64,000 nucleotides of DNA from an uncultured Mollicutes bacterium (GTDB taxonomy: Bacteria; Bacillota_I; Bacilli_A; Acholeplasmatales; Anaeroplasmataceae): the NCBI GenBank assembly GCA_945923475.1, contig CAMELE010000004.1, positions 1 to 64,000 on the forward strand. Reading direction: 5' to 3'. The position numbers and the translations under genes were made by a program. Shown here one piece after another: positions 1 to 7,987 of the stretch. Numbering within the stretch: the stretch's first letter is position 1; each line of letters starts with the position of its first letter. The notes beneath the pieces are model-generated. The model ran no database searches and was not told where the DNA came from. It saw only the letters and a list, made by a program, of their open reading frames with translations.

Positions 1-49
1 TTGACTGTTAATCAAGGGGTCCTAGGTTCAAGTCCTAGCGCGGGCGCCA
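1..49 (+). tRNA. tRNA-Asn (GTT), 5' end outside window
   Basis: The 3' part of a tRNA. The anticodon loop reads CTGTTAA (anticodon GTT, Asn). The T-arm is CTAGG/CCTAG around TTCAAGT, followed by the acceptor strand CGCGGGC, discriminator G and an encoded CCA. The D-arm and 5' acceptor strand lie before the window. Confidence 0.9.
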
Positions 50-57
50 TTTTTTAG

Positions 58-170
58 TTTGGTGGTTATGGCATAGTGGATCCACCTGTTCCCATACCGA
101 ACACAGAAGTTAAGCACTATTACGCCGATGGTAGTACATTCAGTTGTGCGAGAGTAGGAAGCTGCCAAGC
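58..170 (+). rRNA. rrf: 5S ribosomal RNA
   Basis: About 112 nt with the 5S hallmarks: the GGTGGTTATGGC start, the conserved CCCATACCGAACACAGAAG segment, and a 3' end (CTGCCAAGC) that pairs with the 5' end. It lies between tRNA-Asn and tRNA-Val, which marks the end of an rRNA operon whose 16S and 23S genes would be upstream of the window. Ends are approximate. Confidence 0.95.
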
Positions 171-176
171 TAATAT

Positions 177-252
177 GGAGGTTTAGCTCAGTTGGGAGAG
201 CATCTGCCTTACAAGCAGAGGGTCAGCGGTTCGAGCCCGTTAACCTCCACCA
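177..252 (+). tRNA. tRNA-Val (TAC)
   Basis: Complete 76-nt cloverleaf. The acceptor GGAGGTT pairs with AACCTCC, the anticodon loop CTTACAA gives anticodon TAC (Val), the T-loop is TTCGAGC and CCA is encoded. It begins seven bases after the 5S gene and is probably processed from the same transcript. Confidence 0.95.
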
Positions 253-271
253 TTAAATATTTTCTAAATGT

Positions 272-347
<76 letters not shown>

Positions 348-357
348 TTTTTTTCTT

Positions 358-388
358 AAAATCGCTAACGTATGTTTACGATTTTTAT
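358..388 (+). terminator. terminator of rRNA/tRNA operon
   Basis: AAAATCG pairs with CGATTTT, with inner TAAC/GTTT pairing, followed by a T-rich run. It sits directly after tRNA-Thr and before the azlC promoter. Confidence 0.75.
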
Positions 389-425
389 TTTTTAATATTT
401 AACAAAAAAAATTATTATTTTTTTA

Positions 426-453
426 TTGTTAAAGTTTTCATTTGTGATATAAT
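426..453 (+). promoter_or_regulatory. azlC promoter
   Basis: A -35 TTGTTA and a -10 TATAAT separated by 16 bases, about 30 bases upstream of the azlC start. Confidence 0.6.
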
Positions 454-484
454 CAAGCGTGGATTTATTAAAGGATTTTGCAAT

Positions 485-1189
485 ATGAAAGATAGTTTTA
501 AAAAAGCAATTAAATATACAATTCCCATTGCATTAAGCTATATATTTTTAGGGATTGCCTTCGGAATTTCATTATCATATACTGGTCAAGGCGTTTTATA
601 CTCGTTTTTATCGTCAACATTTGTCTTTGCGGGCTCACTTCAATTCATGCTAGTTGAATTTATTACAGAGTCTACCCCATATTATGTTGTGGCATTGATG
701 ACAATTGTCGTAAACGCAAGATATGCTGTATATGGTTTGTCCTTTTCGGAGCATTACAAGGATATTCCTTGGTATAAAAAATGGTATTATGTTTACACCT
801 TATCTGATGAAACCTATTCAATCTTAGTCGCTACTGCTTTACCGATTAAAAAGAAAAATCATGTTTACGAATTCTTCGTTCATAATTTAAATCATATATA
901 TTGGATTATAGGATGTGTTCTTGGTAGCTTAATAGGAAAGCTTAACTTTAATTTTGAGGGAATTGACTTTATAATGGTAGCATTGTTTGTAACAGTAGTA
1001 GTCGATCAGTTAAGAGGCAGTAACTCCAAAATACCCGCAATCATTGCAATTTGCTCATCAATTTTATTTTTGATTTTTTTAGGAGATTACTTTATTATGC
1101 CTTCATTGGTATTAACAATAACTCTTTTATTTATGTTTAGAAATAAAATAGAGCCGAAGGAGAAAACGAAAAATGATATTAGTTGCTAG
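485..1189 (+). CDS. azlC: AzlC family branched-chain amino acid exporter subunit
   Basis: A 234-residue integral membrane protein with AzlC-family features: the N-terminal segment IPIALSYIFLGIAFG, then a hydrophobic stretch with FAGSLQF and the conserved NARYAVYG around residue 85. AzlC works with the small AzlD partner to export branched-chain amino acids or analogues across the cytoplasmic membrane. The reading frame is open back into tRNA-Thr, but the ATG at 485, ten bases after AAGGA and downstream of the promoter, is the credible start. It overlaps azlD by 17 bases, so translation is probably coupled. Confidence 0.9.
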   Translation: MKDSFKKAIKYTIPIALSYIFLGIAFGISLSYTGQGVLYSFLSSTFVFAGSLQFMLVEFITESTPYYVVALMTIVVNARYAVYGLSFSEHYKDIPWYKKWYYVYTLSDETYSILVATALPIKKKNHVYEFFVHNLNHIYWIIGCVLGSLIGKLNFNFEGIDFIMVALFVTVVVDQLRGSNSKIPAIIAICSSILFLIFLGDYFIMPSLVLTITLLFMFRNKIEPKEKTKNDISC

Positions 1190-1505
1190 TACTAAGTATG
1201 CTTATACTATTTTAATTATAGCTACGGTAATTACATTTGCAATTCGGGCATCTTCATTTGTTTTGTTTGGAAATAAAGATCTCCCAAAGCCTATTAAATA
1301 CATATCGAATGTATTACCATTTGCTATTATGCCAACGCTTGTAATTTATTGTATTAGGGATACACAATGGCTAAAACTTAATAGTGTAGTACCTGTTATA
1401 GTTGGAATAGCACTTACAGCAATTATACATTATTGGCGTAAAAATGTAATTCTAAGTATTATAGTAGGAACTGTAGCTTATATGGTATTAATAAGAATTT
1501 TGTAG
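1173..1505 (+). CDS. azlD: AzlD family branched-chain amino acid exporter subunit
   Basis: A 110-residue hydrophobic protein with about four membrane segments and the AzlD pattern ITFAIRASSFVLF...LPKPIKYISNVLPFAIMPTLVIY. It is the small subunit paired with AzlC. The start lies inside the end of azlC and is preceded by AAGGAG. A hairpin with a T-run follows its stop, so azlCD forms a two-gene unit. The exported substrate cannot be told from sequence. Confidence 0.9.
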   Translation: MILVASTKYAYTILIIATVITFAIRASSFVLFGNKDLPKPIKYISNVLPFAIMPTLVIYCIRDTQWLKLNSVVPVIVGIALTAIIHYWRKNVILSIIVGTVAYMVLIRIL

Positions 1506-1525
1506 GAAGATATTTGTCTTCCTTT
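1505..1525 (+). terminator. azlCD terminator
   Basis: GGAAGA pairs with TCTTCC around a 6-base loop, followed by TTTTATTATTT, right after the azlD stop. Confidence 0.75.
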
Positions 1526-1589
1526 TATTATTTAGTCGAATAGTGTATAATTAAATAGGGAAGAATAAAAGTATAAGTGGTGGTTAATT

Positions 1590-1949
1590 ATGAATTTACA
1601 AGAGATAATGAAAAAAGATCATTTTGTTATAGTTGGAGATACTTTAAATAAAGAAAAGTATGCCTATAAAATAAAAGAAACATTATTAAGTAATGGTTAT
1701 AAGGTCGCTTGCGTGGGAAAAGAATTAAAATCTTTAGACGAGGTTGATTTTAATATTGAGGTAGTAGATTTATGTATTAATCCAGTAAAAGGATTAGAAA
1801 TATTAAAGAATAGTTCAAAAAATATTGAAATGGTATTGATTCAACCCGGTGCAGAAAGTCAAGAAATCAAGGATTATTTAGATTCAAAAAACATTCCATA
1901 TCTTGAAGGCTGTGCGCTTGTTGGCGTAAGACTTTATAAAAATAAATAA
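1590..1949 (+). CDS. CoA-binding domain protein (YccU-like)
   Basis: A 119-residue single-domain Rossmann-type protein resembling the CoA_binding_2 family. It has an early beta strand (HFVIVGDTLN), a KYAYKIKETLLSNGYKV segment, DLCINPVKGLEILK, and IEMVLIQPGAESQEIKDYLDSKNI followed by EGCALVGV. The family binds CoA or a nucleotide, and its physiological role is poorly known. A TATAAT at about 1543 and the ribosome binding site GTGGTGG precede it. It sits 45 bases before pyruvate kinase and may be co-transcribed, but that does not by itself show a metabolic link. Confidence 0.75.
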   Translation: MNLQEIMKKDHFVIVGDTLNKEKYAYKIKETLLSNGYKVACVGKELKSLDEVDFNIEVVDLCINPVKGLEILKNSSKNIEMVLIQPGAESQEIKDYLDSKNIPYLEGCALVGVRLYKNK

Positions 1950-1994
1950 GGCATCAGATGTAAAACAAAGTAACAAAAAGGAGAAATAAGATTA

Positions 1995-3413
1995 ATGAGA
2001 AAAACAAAGATTATTTGTACATTGGGACCCGCAATTGATGATTATGATAAATTAAAGGAAATGGTTTTGAATGGACTTGATTGCTGTAGACTGAACTTCT
2101 CGCATGGTACACATGAGGAGCAATTAGTAAGGATAAATAGAATAAAGAAATTAAGAACAGAACTAGGTAGAGCACTTCCTATTTTATTAGATACAAAGGG
2201 GCCAGAAATTAGATTAAGAGATTTTGCTAATAAGAAGGTAGAACTTCATACTGGTGATACATTTACATTAACAGATAATTTTGATGAATTAGGTGATGAA
2301 AATCATATTGGTTTAACATTCCCTGATTTAGCTAAATATGTTAAGGCTGGAGATACCATCTTAGTAGATGATGGACATGTAGGTCTTTTAGTTACTGGTA
2401 TTGATGGAGCAAATGTAGTATGTAGGGTTTTAAATGATGGTGTTCTATCTAACCATAAATCAATTAATATTCCAAATGTAATTGTTGATATGCCTTATTT
2501 ATCAGATGTAGATAAATCAGATATTCTATTTGGCATCAAAAATGATGTAGATTATGTAGCTGCATCATTTGCAAGACGTAAGCAGGATATGGTTGATTTG
2601 CGTAATTTCTTAGATGAAAATGGCGGAAATAATATTAAAATTATTGCTAAAATTGAAAATACTGAAGGTGTTAGCAATATGGATGAAATTATAGACTTTG
2701 TAGACGGAGTTATGGTCGCAAGAGGTGACTTAGGAGTTGAAATCCCCTTTAAGCAGCTACCAGCTGTTCAAAAGGACATGATTTCAAAATGCTACCGTAA
2801 GGGTAAAATAGTTGTAACTGCTACACAAATGCTAGATTCGATGCAACAAAATCCAAGACCTACTCGTGCTGAGGTATCAGATGTAGCTAATGCAATTTAT
2901 GATAGAACAACATGTATTATGCTATCTGGGGAAAGTGCTGCAGGTAAATATCCGGTTGAATCTGTAAGTGCTATGTCAGAAATTGCATTATGTACAGAGG
3001 ACAATATCAATTATCCTGAAAGATTTGAGCAATATAATCTAAATCTAGGTGATGATATACTTTCATCAATTTGCAATAGTGCTGTTGCATGTTCGTATCA
3101 AATTAATGCGAAAGCTATTGTATGCGTAACTATTCACGGAATAACTGCTAACATGCTTGCAGCATATCGTCCAGATTGTCCTATTATTGCAATAACAGTT
3201 GATGAAAAAGCATATCAGCAATTAGGCTTAGCATGGAATGTTTATCCTGTGAAGGCCGAAATGAAATCATCAACAGATGAACTATTCTTATATGCTGCTA
3301 AAAAAACTGAAGAAACTGGTCTTGTATCAAAAGGAGATAAGGTTATCATAATTGGTGGTTCAATTATTGGATGTGGTATTACAGATACAATGAAAATTCA
3401 TACTATGAAATAA
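1995..3413 (+). CDS. pyk: Pyruvate kinase
   Basis: A 472-residue glycolytic enzyme that transfers phosphate from phosphoenolpyruvate to ADP. It starts with RKTKIICTLGPAIDD and contains LNFSHGTHEEQ, LLDTKGPEIR, the B domain, IAKIENTEGVSNMDEIIDFVDGVMVARGDLGVEIP (metal and substrate site) and VTATQMLDSM..PRPTRAEVSDVANAIYD. The C-terminal regulatory domain is complete, ending SIIGCGITDTMKIHTM. The length matches family members without the extra phosphohistidine domain of some Bacilli. The ribosome binding site AAGGAG precedes the ATG. Confidence 0.97.
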   Translation: MRKTKIICTLGPAIDDYDKLKEMVLNGLDCCRLNFSHGTHEEQLVRINRIKKLRTELGRALPILLDTKGPEIRLRDFANKKVELHTGDTFTLTDNFDELGDENHIGLTFPDLAKYVKAGDTILVDDGHVGLLVTGIDGANVVCRVLNDGVLSNHKSINIPNVIVDMPYLSDVDKSDILFGIKNDVDYVAASFARRKQDMVDLRNFLDENGGNNIKIIAKIENTEGVSNMDEIIDFVDGVMVARGDLGVEIPFKQLPAVQKDMISKCYRKGKIVVTATQMLDSMQQNPRPTRAEVSDVANAIYDRTTCIMLSGESAAGKYPVESVSAMSEIALCTEDNINYPERFEQYNLNLGDDILSSICNSAVACSYQINAKAIVCVTIHGITANMLAAYRPDCPIIAITVDEKAYQQLGLAWNVYPVKAEMKSSTDELFLYAAKKTEETGLVSKGDKVIIIGGSIIGCGITDTMKIHTMK

Positions 3414-3468
3414 AAGACCTATTCAAAATAATAAACACTTCATAATATATAGTGTAGCAAGAATTTGC

Positions 3469-3474
3469 TATAAT
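3469..3474 (+). promoter_or_regulatory. extended -10 promoter of the Cys-rich protein gene
   Basis: TGC followed by TATAAT forms an extended -10, with no clear -35. AAGGAG and the ATG at 3496 follow within about 20 bases. Confidence 0.45.
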
Positions 3475-3495
3475 AATATTAAGGAGTGTTTTTTT

Positions 3496-3906
3496 ATGAG
3501 TTGCGAGAATAACCAAAATTGTAATTGTCGTGGAAGAAATGATGAAGATAGATTTGAGGATGGAAGAGGCCGTAACAGGAGAGATTTTGATGTTAGCGAT
3601 AGAACTATTTGCTGTTGCAATAATCGATTCACCTTTGATTTAGATGAAACAATTAACAATGTTTTCACATTAACAGTTACACCTTGTACTCTTCCTACAG
3701 CCGTATTTGATGTAGCTACTATCACAGTAAAGGAAAATTCATGTAATCAGATCGAATTCTATCAGGCTGCAATTAATACAGATCCTGTTCAAATAATTCA
3801 GGATTGTAGCCTTAGAGACTTAATTTGTCGTAGTATAAATTGTTATTTTAATGATGCGACATTACCAACATGTAATAACAATAGAAGAAATTTTAGTTGG
3901 TTCTAA
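3496..3906 (+). CDS. Cysteine-rich small protein, function unknown
   Basis: A 136-residue protein I cannot assign to a family. The N-terminus has clustered cysteines (MSCENNQNCNC) and an Arg/Asp-rich low-complexity stretch, followed by a CCC triplet. The rest is probably a small beta domain (FTFDLDETINNVFTLTVTPCTL) with regularly spaced cysteines and an Asn/Arg-rich tail. There are twelve cysteines in all, with no signal peptide or membrane segment. It has its own extended -10 promoter, an AAGGAG ribosome binding site and its own terminator, so it is a monocistronic, genuine gene. Cys-rich spore-coat or envelope proteins look superficially similar, but I see no specific coat motif. Confidence 0.75.
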   Translation: MSCENNQNCNCRGRNDEDRFEDGRGRNRRDFDVSDRTICCCNNRFTFDLDETINNVFTLTVTPCTLPTAVFDVATITVKENSCNQIEFYQAAINTDPVQIIQDCSLRDLICRSINCYFNDATLPTCNNNRRNFSWF

Positions 3907-3932
3907 TTAACTAACATAATACAATTTTATTT

Positions 3933-3957
3933 AAGTCATTCACATTGTGGATGACTT
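3933..3957 (+). terminator. terminator after the Cys-rich protein gene
   Basis: AAGTCATTCAC pairs with GTGGATGACTT (one G-T pair) around a short loop, followed by TATTTAT. Confidence 0.7.
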
Positions 3958-4067
3958 TATTTATGCTAAAATTCGACATTCATTTTTTTAAAAGTAAAAA
4001 TAACATTACATTATATATATTTTTTTTAAATTTTTTTTATAAAAATAATTGAATAAGAAAAAAACAA

Positions 4068-4095
4068 TTGAATAGATTTAATAATGTGATAGAAT
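4068..4095 (+). promoter_or_regulatory. pectinesterase promoter
   Basis: A -35 TTGAAT and a -10 TAGAAT separated by 16 bases. The expected transcription start, about 4101, falls inside the cre-like site at 4099-4112. Confidence 0.6.
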
Positions 4096-4098
4096 ATA

Positions 4099-4112
4099 AG
4101 TAAGCGTTTTCA
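4099..4112 (+). promoter_or_regulatory. cre-like site (CcpA operator) at pectinesterase start of transcription
   Basis: The 14 bases AGTAAGCGTTTTCA match the catabolite-responsive consensus TGWAANCGNTNWCA at all but the first position. Placement across the transcription start is typical of CcpA repression sites. Carbon-catabolite repression of a pectin-degrading enzyme is biologically expected. CcpA itself is not in the window, though an HPr-like protein with a phosphorylatable Ser is. Confidence 0.6.
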
Positions 4113-4145
4113 ATGATTAAGCGTTGTGAAAAAGGAGAAGAAAAA

Positions 4146-7100
4146 ATGAAAAAAAGTTTAAAAGTTTTAAGCTCTGCATTATTGCTAGGGCTAAGTGTAA
4201 CTGGTGTTGTTACATTATCAAGCTGTACAGATAAGGAGGCTCAACAAGCTGAGGTTTCTAAAGCTCGTGAAGAAGCAGTATTAGAATATGCTAAGGAGTC
4301 TGCTAGCTCTAATTTAGATGCATACGTTACTAAGACTCTTGAGGTACTTGGTTATCAGAAGGCAGATGTTAGTGGATTAGAAGCTAAGGTTACTGAGGTT
4401 AAAGGAAATATTTCAGCAGCTTCAACAAAAGCAGATGTTGAATCTCAATTAACAGCTGGTATCAATAGTGTATATCAGTTAATTAAAACTAAAGTAACAG
4501 AAAATAATACATCTATTGCAAATCAAATTTCTACATTAAATACAGAAAAAGCAGCTCTACAAGAGCAAGTAGCAAGCCTACAAGCTCAAGGAACAGCTGA
4601 TGCAGCTACAATTTCAAGTTTAAATTCTCAAATTACAGAAAAAGAAACTAAAATTACAGAATTAACAGCTCAATTAGCAGCTGAAGAAGATTCAAAAGCA
4701 TATTTAGTAGCTGCAATTAAGGATGTAAATATTGCATGTAATAATTTTTATCCAAATACAAAGGACGACGGAAGAGTTGCAGGAATTTTAAATAAAGCAA
4801 TTAACGATGTTGTTGTTGCGGAATCAAATGAAGATATTGATGCTATTGTTGCTAAGGTAAAAGCAGATACTCAAGCAATCTATGATGAATTACTAGAGGC
4901 GTCATATGTTGAAATTTCTACTGTAGAAGATTTTATTTCATTTATTCGTGGAAGCTATGTAGATAATTTATTAGAAAAGAATGTTAAATTAACTGCTGAT
5001 ATTGATCTAGCTGGTCAAGATATTAAATGCCTAGATTCAAATACATATGTTTATACAGGTGTATTCAATGGAAATGGCCATACAATTAAGAATTATGCGA
5101 TTTATAATGAAACTGCAAAAACAGGTTTATTATTTGGTGGATTAAATAACGCTATCGTAATGAATACGCGTTTCGATTCTATCACTGTTACTGCTGGTAC
5201 AATTGAATCAGTTGGTGTTGTAGCAGGTTTAGTTGAGGGAAATACTCAATTCAAGAACCTTGAGTTTACATCATGTTTAGTTTCTACAAATGGAAACTAT
5301 GCATCATTATGTGCTGCAAGAAACACTCAAGCTGCAAATATCTCATTTGAAAATATTACAGTTAAGATGAGTTGCTCAGTTAAAGGTGCAAAATATGGTG
5401 GTGTACTATTAGGTGATATGGTTAACTCTACTACTACATCATTTAAGAATATTGATATGGCAATCACTACATCTAATACTGGAGGTCAACTAGGAGGCCT
5501 TGCTGGACGTGTTCGTGGTGGAAACTTATCATTTGAAAATGTCATTATGCGTGATGTAAATGTAACATCTACATCAAATAAGACAGGATTATTCTTCGAT
5601 GGTGCATCAAACGCAAATGTATCATATGAAAATATTCTATTATTAAATGCAAATTTAAGAGCTCAAAAACAAGCATCATTACTTGATGGTGGTGGTTCTG
5701 CAGCTAAAAATACTACATATGAGAATATCTATGCAGTTAATGCAACATGCACACTTGATGCTGGTGCTCAAGAACTTCCTGCATCAATTACTACAGTAGA
5801 AGCTACTGCATTAACACAAGAATGGTACAAAGATACATTAAAACTAGATGAAAATGTATGGGAGTGGGATGTTGATACAGTAAAGATTAAGAATACATCT
5901 CCTAACCGTCCAAGTGAAGGAGCTACAATTCAATCAATTAGTCTTGTTACATCAGGAGTTAAGACTACATATTTATTAAATGAAGACTTCTCTAATGCTG
6001 GATTAGTTGTTAAGGCTAAATATTCTGATGGTGTAGAAATCGCACTTAATTCTAGTCAATATACAGTTGATACTTCAGCTGTTAATAAACAACAAACTGG
6101 TGAATACAATGTTGTAGTTAAGGTTGGAGATACAATTTCTCAAAGCTTTAAGGTTAACTATATTACAGTTGAAAGAATTTATGTTGATGAAACTGAATTA
6201 GATAATATCTTAGTTGGAGAAGAAACATTTGATAAGTCAAAGGTTGTTGTTATTGGAGAATTAACAGATGGATCACTTCAAAATGTTTCTTCAAAGTGTG
6301 AAATTACAGCATCTGAACCTGTAAATGGTGTTATAACTGTTACAATTAAGTATAGCGATACTATTCAAGCTCAATATACAGTAACTAAGATTTCAACAGC
6401 ATTAACGGGAGATGCTCCAGAAGTTTCAGTAGATGCTTCATATGCAGGTGTGGAAGGTGCAGTTGTAGATAATAAAGCTACATTTAAATCACTTCAAAAT
6501 GCAATTGATTATATCGAATCATCTGGAATTAAGGATAAGGCTGTTACAGTATATCTTGCAGCTGGTACATATAATGAAAAGATTACAATTAAGCAACCAA
6601 ATATTCGCTTAGTTGGTGCTGGTCAAGATTCAACAAAGATTACATATGGTTTAGCAGCTGGTCACAAGCTTCCATCACTTTCAGGAACTTGGGGAACTGA
6701 TGGTTCTGCAACAGTTACAGTTAATAAGTCTGCAACAGGATTCTATGCTCAAGGAATTATGTTTGAAAATTCATTTGATTATCTACATGATAATTCAGTA
6801 GCTGATAAGCAAGCTTTAGCTATACTATGCTCTGCTGATCAAGCAATCTTCAAAAATTGTGGATTCTTCGGTTACCAAGATACTCTTGAAACTAAGGGTG
6901 GACGTCAATTATTTGATTCTTGCTATATCGCTGGTGCTGTAGACTTTATCTTCGGTACAAATTCTACATCTGTATTTAAAGATTGTGAAATTAAATCATT
7001 ATGCCGTGGTGAAAACCAAACAAATGGTGGATATATCACTGCAGCTCAAGGATGTAATGGTACAGCTGGAACTGATACTGTTGACTATGGATTTGTATTC

Positions 7101-7877
7101 CTTAACTGCCGTTTAACTGCAGAAGAAGGTGTTCTAGAAGGTTCAGTATCATTAGGACGTCCTTGGAGAACTGATGCTCAAGTTGCTTATATCAACTGTG
7201 AAATGGGTGCTCATATTTCTAAGATGGAATATCCTGGTTCTGCTCAATCTCGTTGGGAGGAAATGAATGGTGATTCTCCTGAAAAGGCACGTTTCTTCGA
7301 ATACGGAAGTACAGGTGCTGGTGCAATTGCTGAGGCTGTAAAAGGTGGTAAGTTCTTAACAGAAGAAGAGGCTGCAAAATATACACTAGCTAATCTATTC
7401 GCTGCTACAAATGGCGCTGTAACTTATGAGGCTGCATGGGATGGAACATTACAAGGACCTGCAATATCAACTACAACAAAGACTATGTACTATTTCAATG
7501 GTGGAACAGACGCTATTGGATATGATGCAGTTTATACATTAGCAACAAAATATGAAGGAACATCAGGTACATTAGGAGACTTAACGTTAGATGGTACTAA
7601 TGGAAAGATTTCACCAAGATCAGCCAACGCTGATACTCAAATTAATGCTGGTGCAGTAATCACTTATACTGCAACTGCTAGTGGTACAATGACATTCACT
7701 GCAAATTCTGATTACATGAATTGTAATGTAACTGAAGGAGAAAATTCTGTTGCTACATGGACTAGAGGAGATGGAAAGGAAAGAGTAATTACTGTTGAGG
7801 CTGGAAAGACCTATACAATTACATTTACTGCTACATCATATATTCAAACTTTATTAATTGTAACTAACAATGAATAA
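4146..7877 (+). CDS. Multidomain surface lipoprotein with pectin methylesterase (CE8) domain
   Basis: A 1243-residue secreted lipoprotein with signal peptide and lipobox LSSC (VTLSSCTDKE). Residues about 90-185 form a coiled coil, and about 255-570 a repetitive GLUG/beta-helix-like region. Two Ig-like (Big_3-type) modules occupy about 595-765. The CE8 pectinesterase domain spans about 770-1080 and ends before a C-terminal beta-sandwich that resembles a carbohydrate-binding module. The catalytic set is present: Q889 in KQALAI, Q911 and D912 in YQDTL, D933 in GAVDFIFG and R1005 in LGRPWR. It should demethylate pectin at the cell surface. The ATG at 4146 after AAAGGAG is chosen over one 11 codons upstream because the signal peptide then begins MKKS. 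No other pectin gene lies nearby. Confidence 0.9.
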   Translation: MKKSLKVLSSALLLGLSVTGVVTLSSCTDKEAQQAEVSKAREEAVLEYAKESASSNLDAYVTKTLEVLGYQKADVSGLEAKVTEVKGNISAASTKADVESQLTAGINSVYQLIKTKVTENNTSIANQISTLNTEKAALQEQVASLQAQGTADAATISSLNSQITEKETKITELTAQLAAEEDSKAYLVAAIKDVNIACNNFYPNTKDDGRVAGILNKAINDVVVAESNEDIDAIVAKVKADTQAIYDELLEASYVEISTVEDFISFIRGSYVDNLLEKNVKLTADIDLAGQDIKCLDSNTYVYTGVFNGNGHTIKNYAIYNETAKTGLLFGGLNNAIVMNTRFDSITVTAGTIESVGVVAGLVEGNTQFKNLEFTSCLVSTNGNYASLCAARNTQAANISFENITVKMSCSVKGAKYGGVLLGDMVNSTTTSFKNIDMAITTSNTGGQLGGLAGRVRGGNLSFENVIMRDVNVTSTSNKTGLFFDGASNANVSYENILLLNANLRAQKQASLLDGGGSAAKNTTYENIYAVNATCTLDAGAQELPASITTVEATALTQEWYKDTLKLDENVWEWDVDTVKIKNTSPNRPSEGATIQSISLVTSGVKTTYLLNEDFSNAGLVVKAKYSDGVEIALNSSQYTVDTSAVNKQQTGEYNVVVKVGDTISQSFKVNYITVERIYVDETELDNILVGEETFDKSKVVVIGELTDGSLQNVSSKCEITASEPVNGVITVTIKYSDTIQAQYTVTKISTALTGDAPEVSVDASYAGVEGAVVDNKATFKSLQNAIDYIESSGIKDKAVTVYLAAGTYNEKITIKQPNIRLVGAGQDSTKITYGLAAGHKLPSLSGTWGTDGSATVTVNKSATGFYAQGIMFENSFDYLHDNSVADKQALAILCSADQAIFKNCGFFGYQDTLETKGGRQLFDSCYIAGAVDFIFGTNSTSVFKDCEIKSLCRGENQTNGGYITAAQGCNGTAGTDTVDYGFVFLNCRLTAEEGVLEGSVSLGRPWRTDAQVAYINCEMGAHISKMEYPGSAQSRWEEMNGDSPEKARFFEYGSTGAGAIAEAVKGGKFLTEEEAAKYTLANLFAATNGAVTYEAAWDGTLQGPAISTTTKTMYYFNGGTDAIGYDAVYTLATKYEGTSGTLGDLTLDGTNGKISPRSANADTQINAGAVITYTATASGTMTFTANSDYMNCNVTEGENSVATWTRGDGKERVITVEAGKTYTITFTATSYIQTLLIVTNNE

Positions 7878-7904
7878 AAATTAAAATATTTAATATAATT
7901 AAGG

Positions 7905-7929
7905 TAGGAGGGACGAATAGTCCTTCCTA
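7905..7929 (+). terminator. pectinesterase terminator
   Basis: TAGGAGGGAC pairs with GTCCTTCCTA (one G-T pair), followed by TTTTATATTT. Confidence 0.8.
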
Positions 7930-7987
7930 TTTTATATTTAAAAACCTATTAAAATAATATATAATATGAGTAATAGAAGGTGATTAA

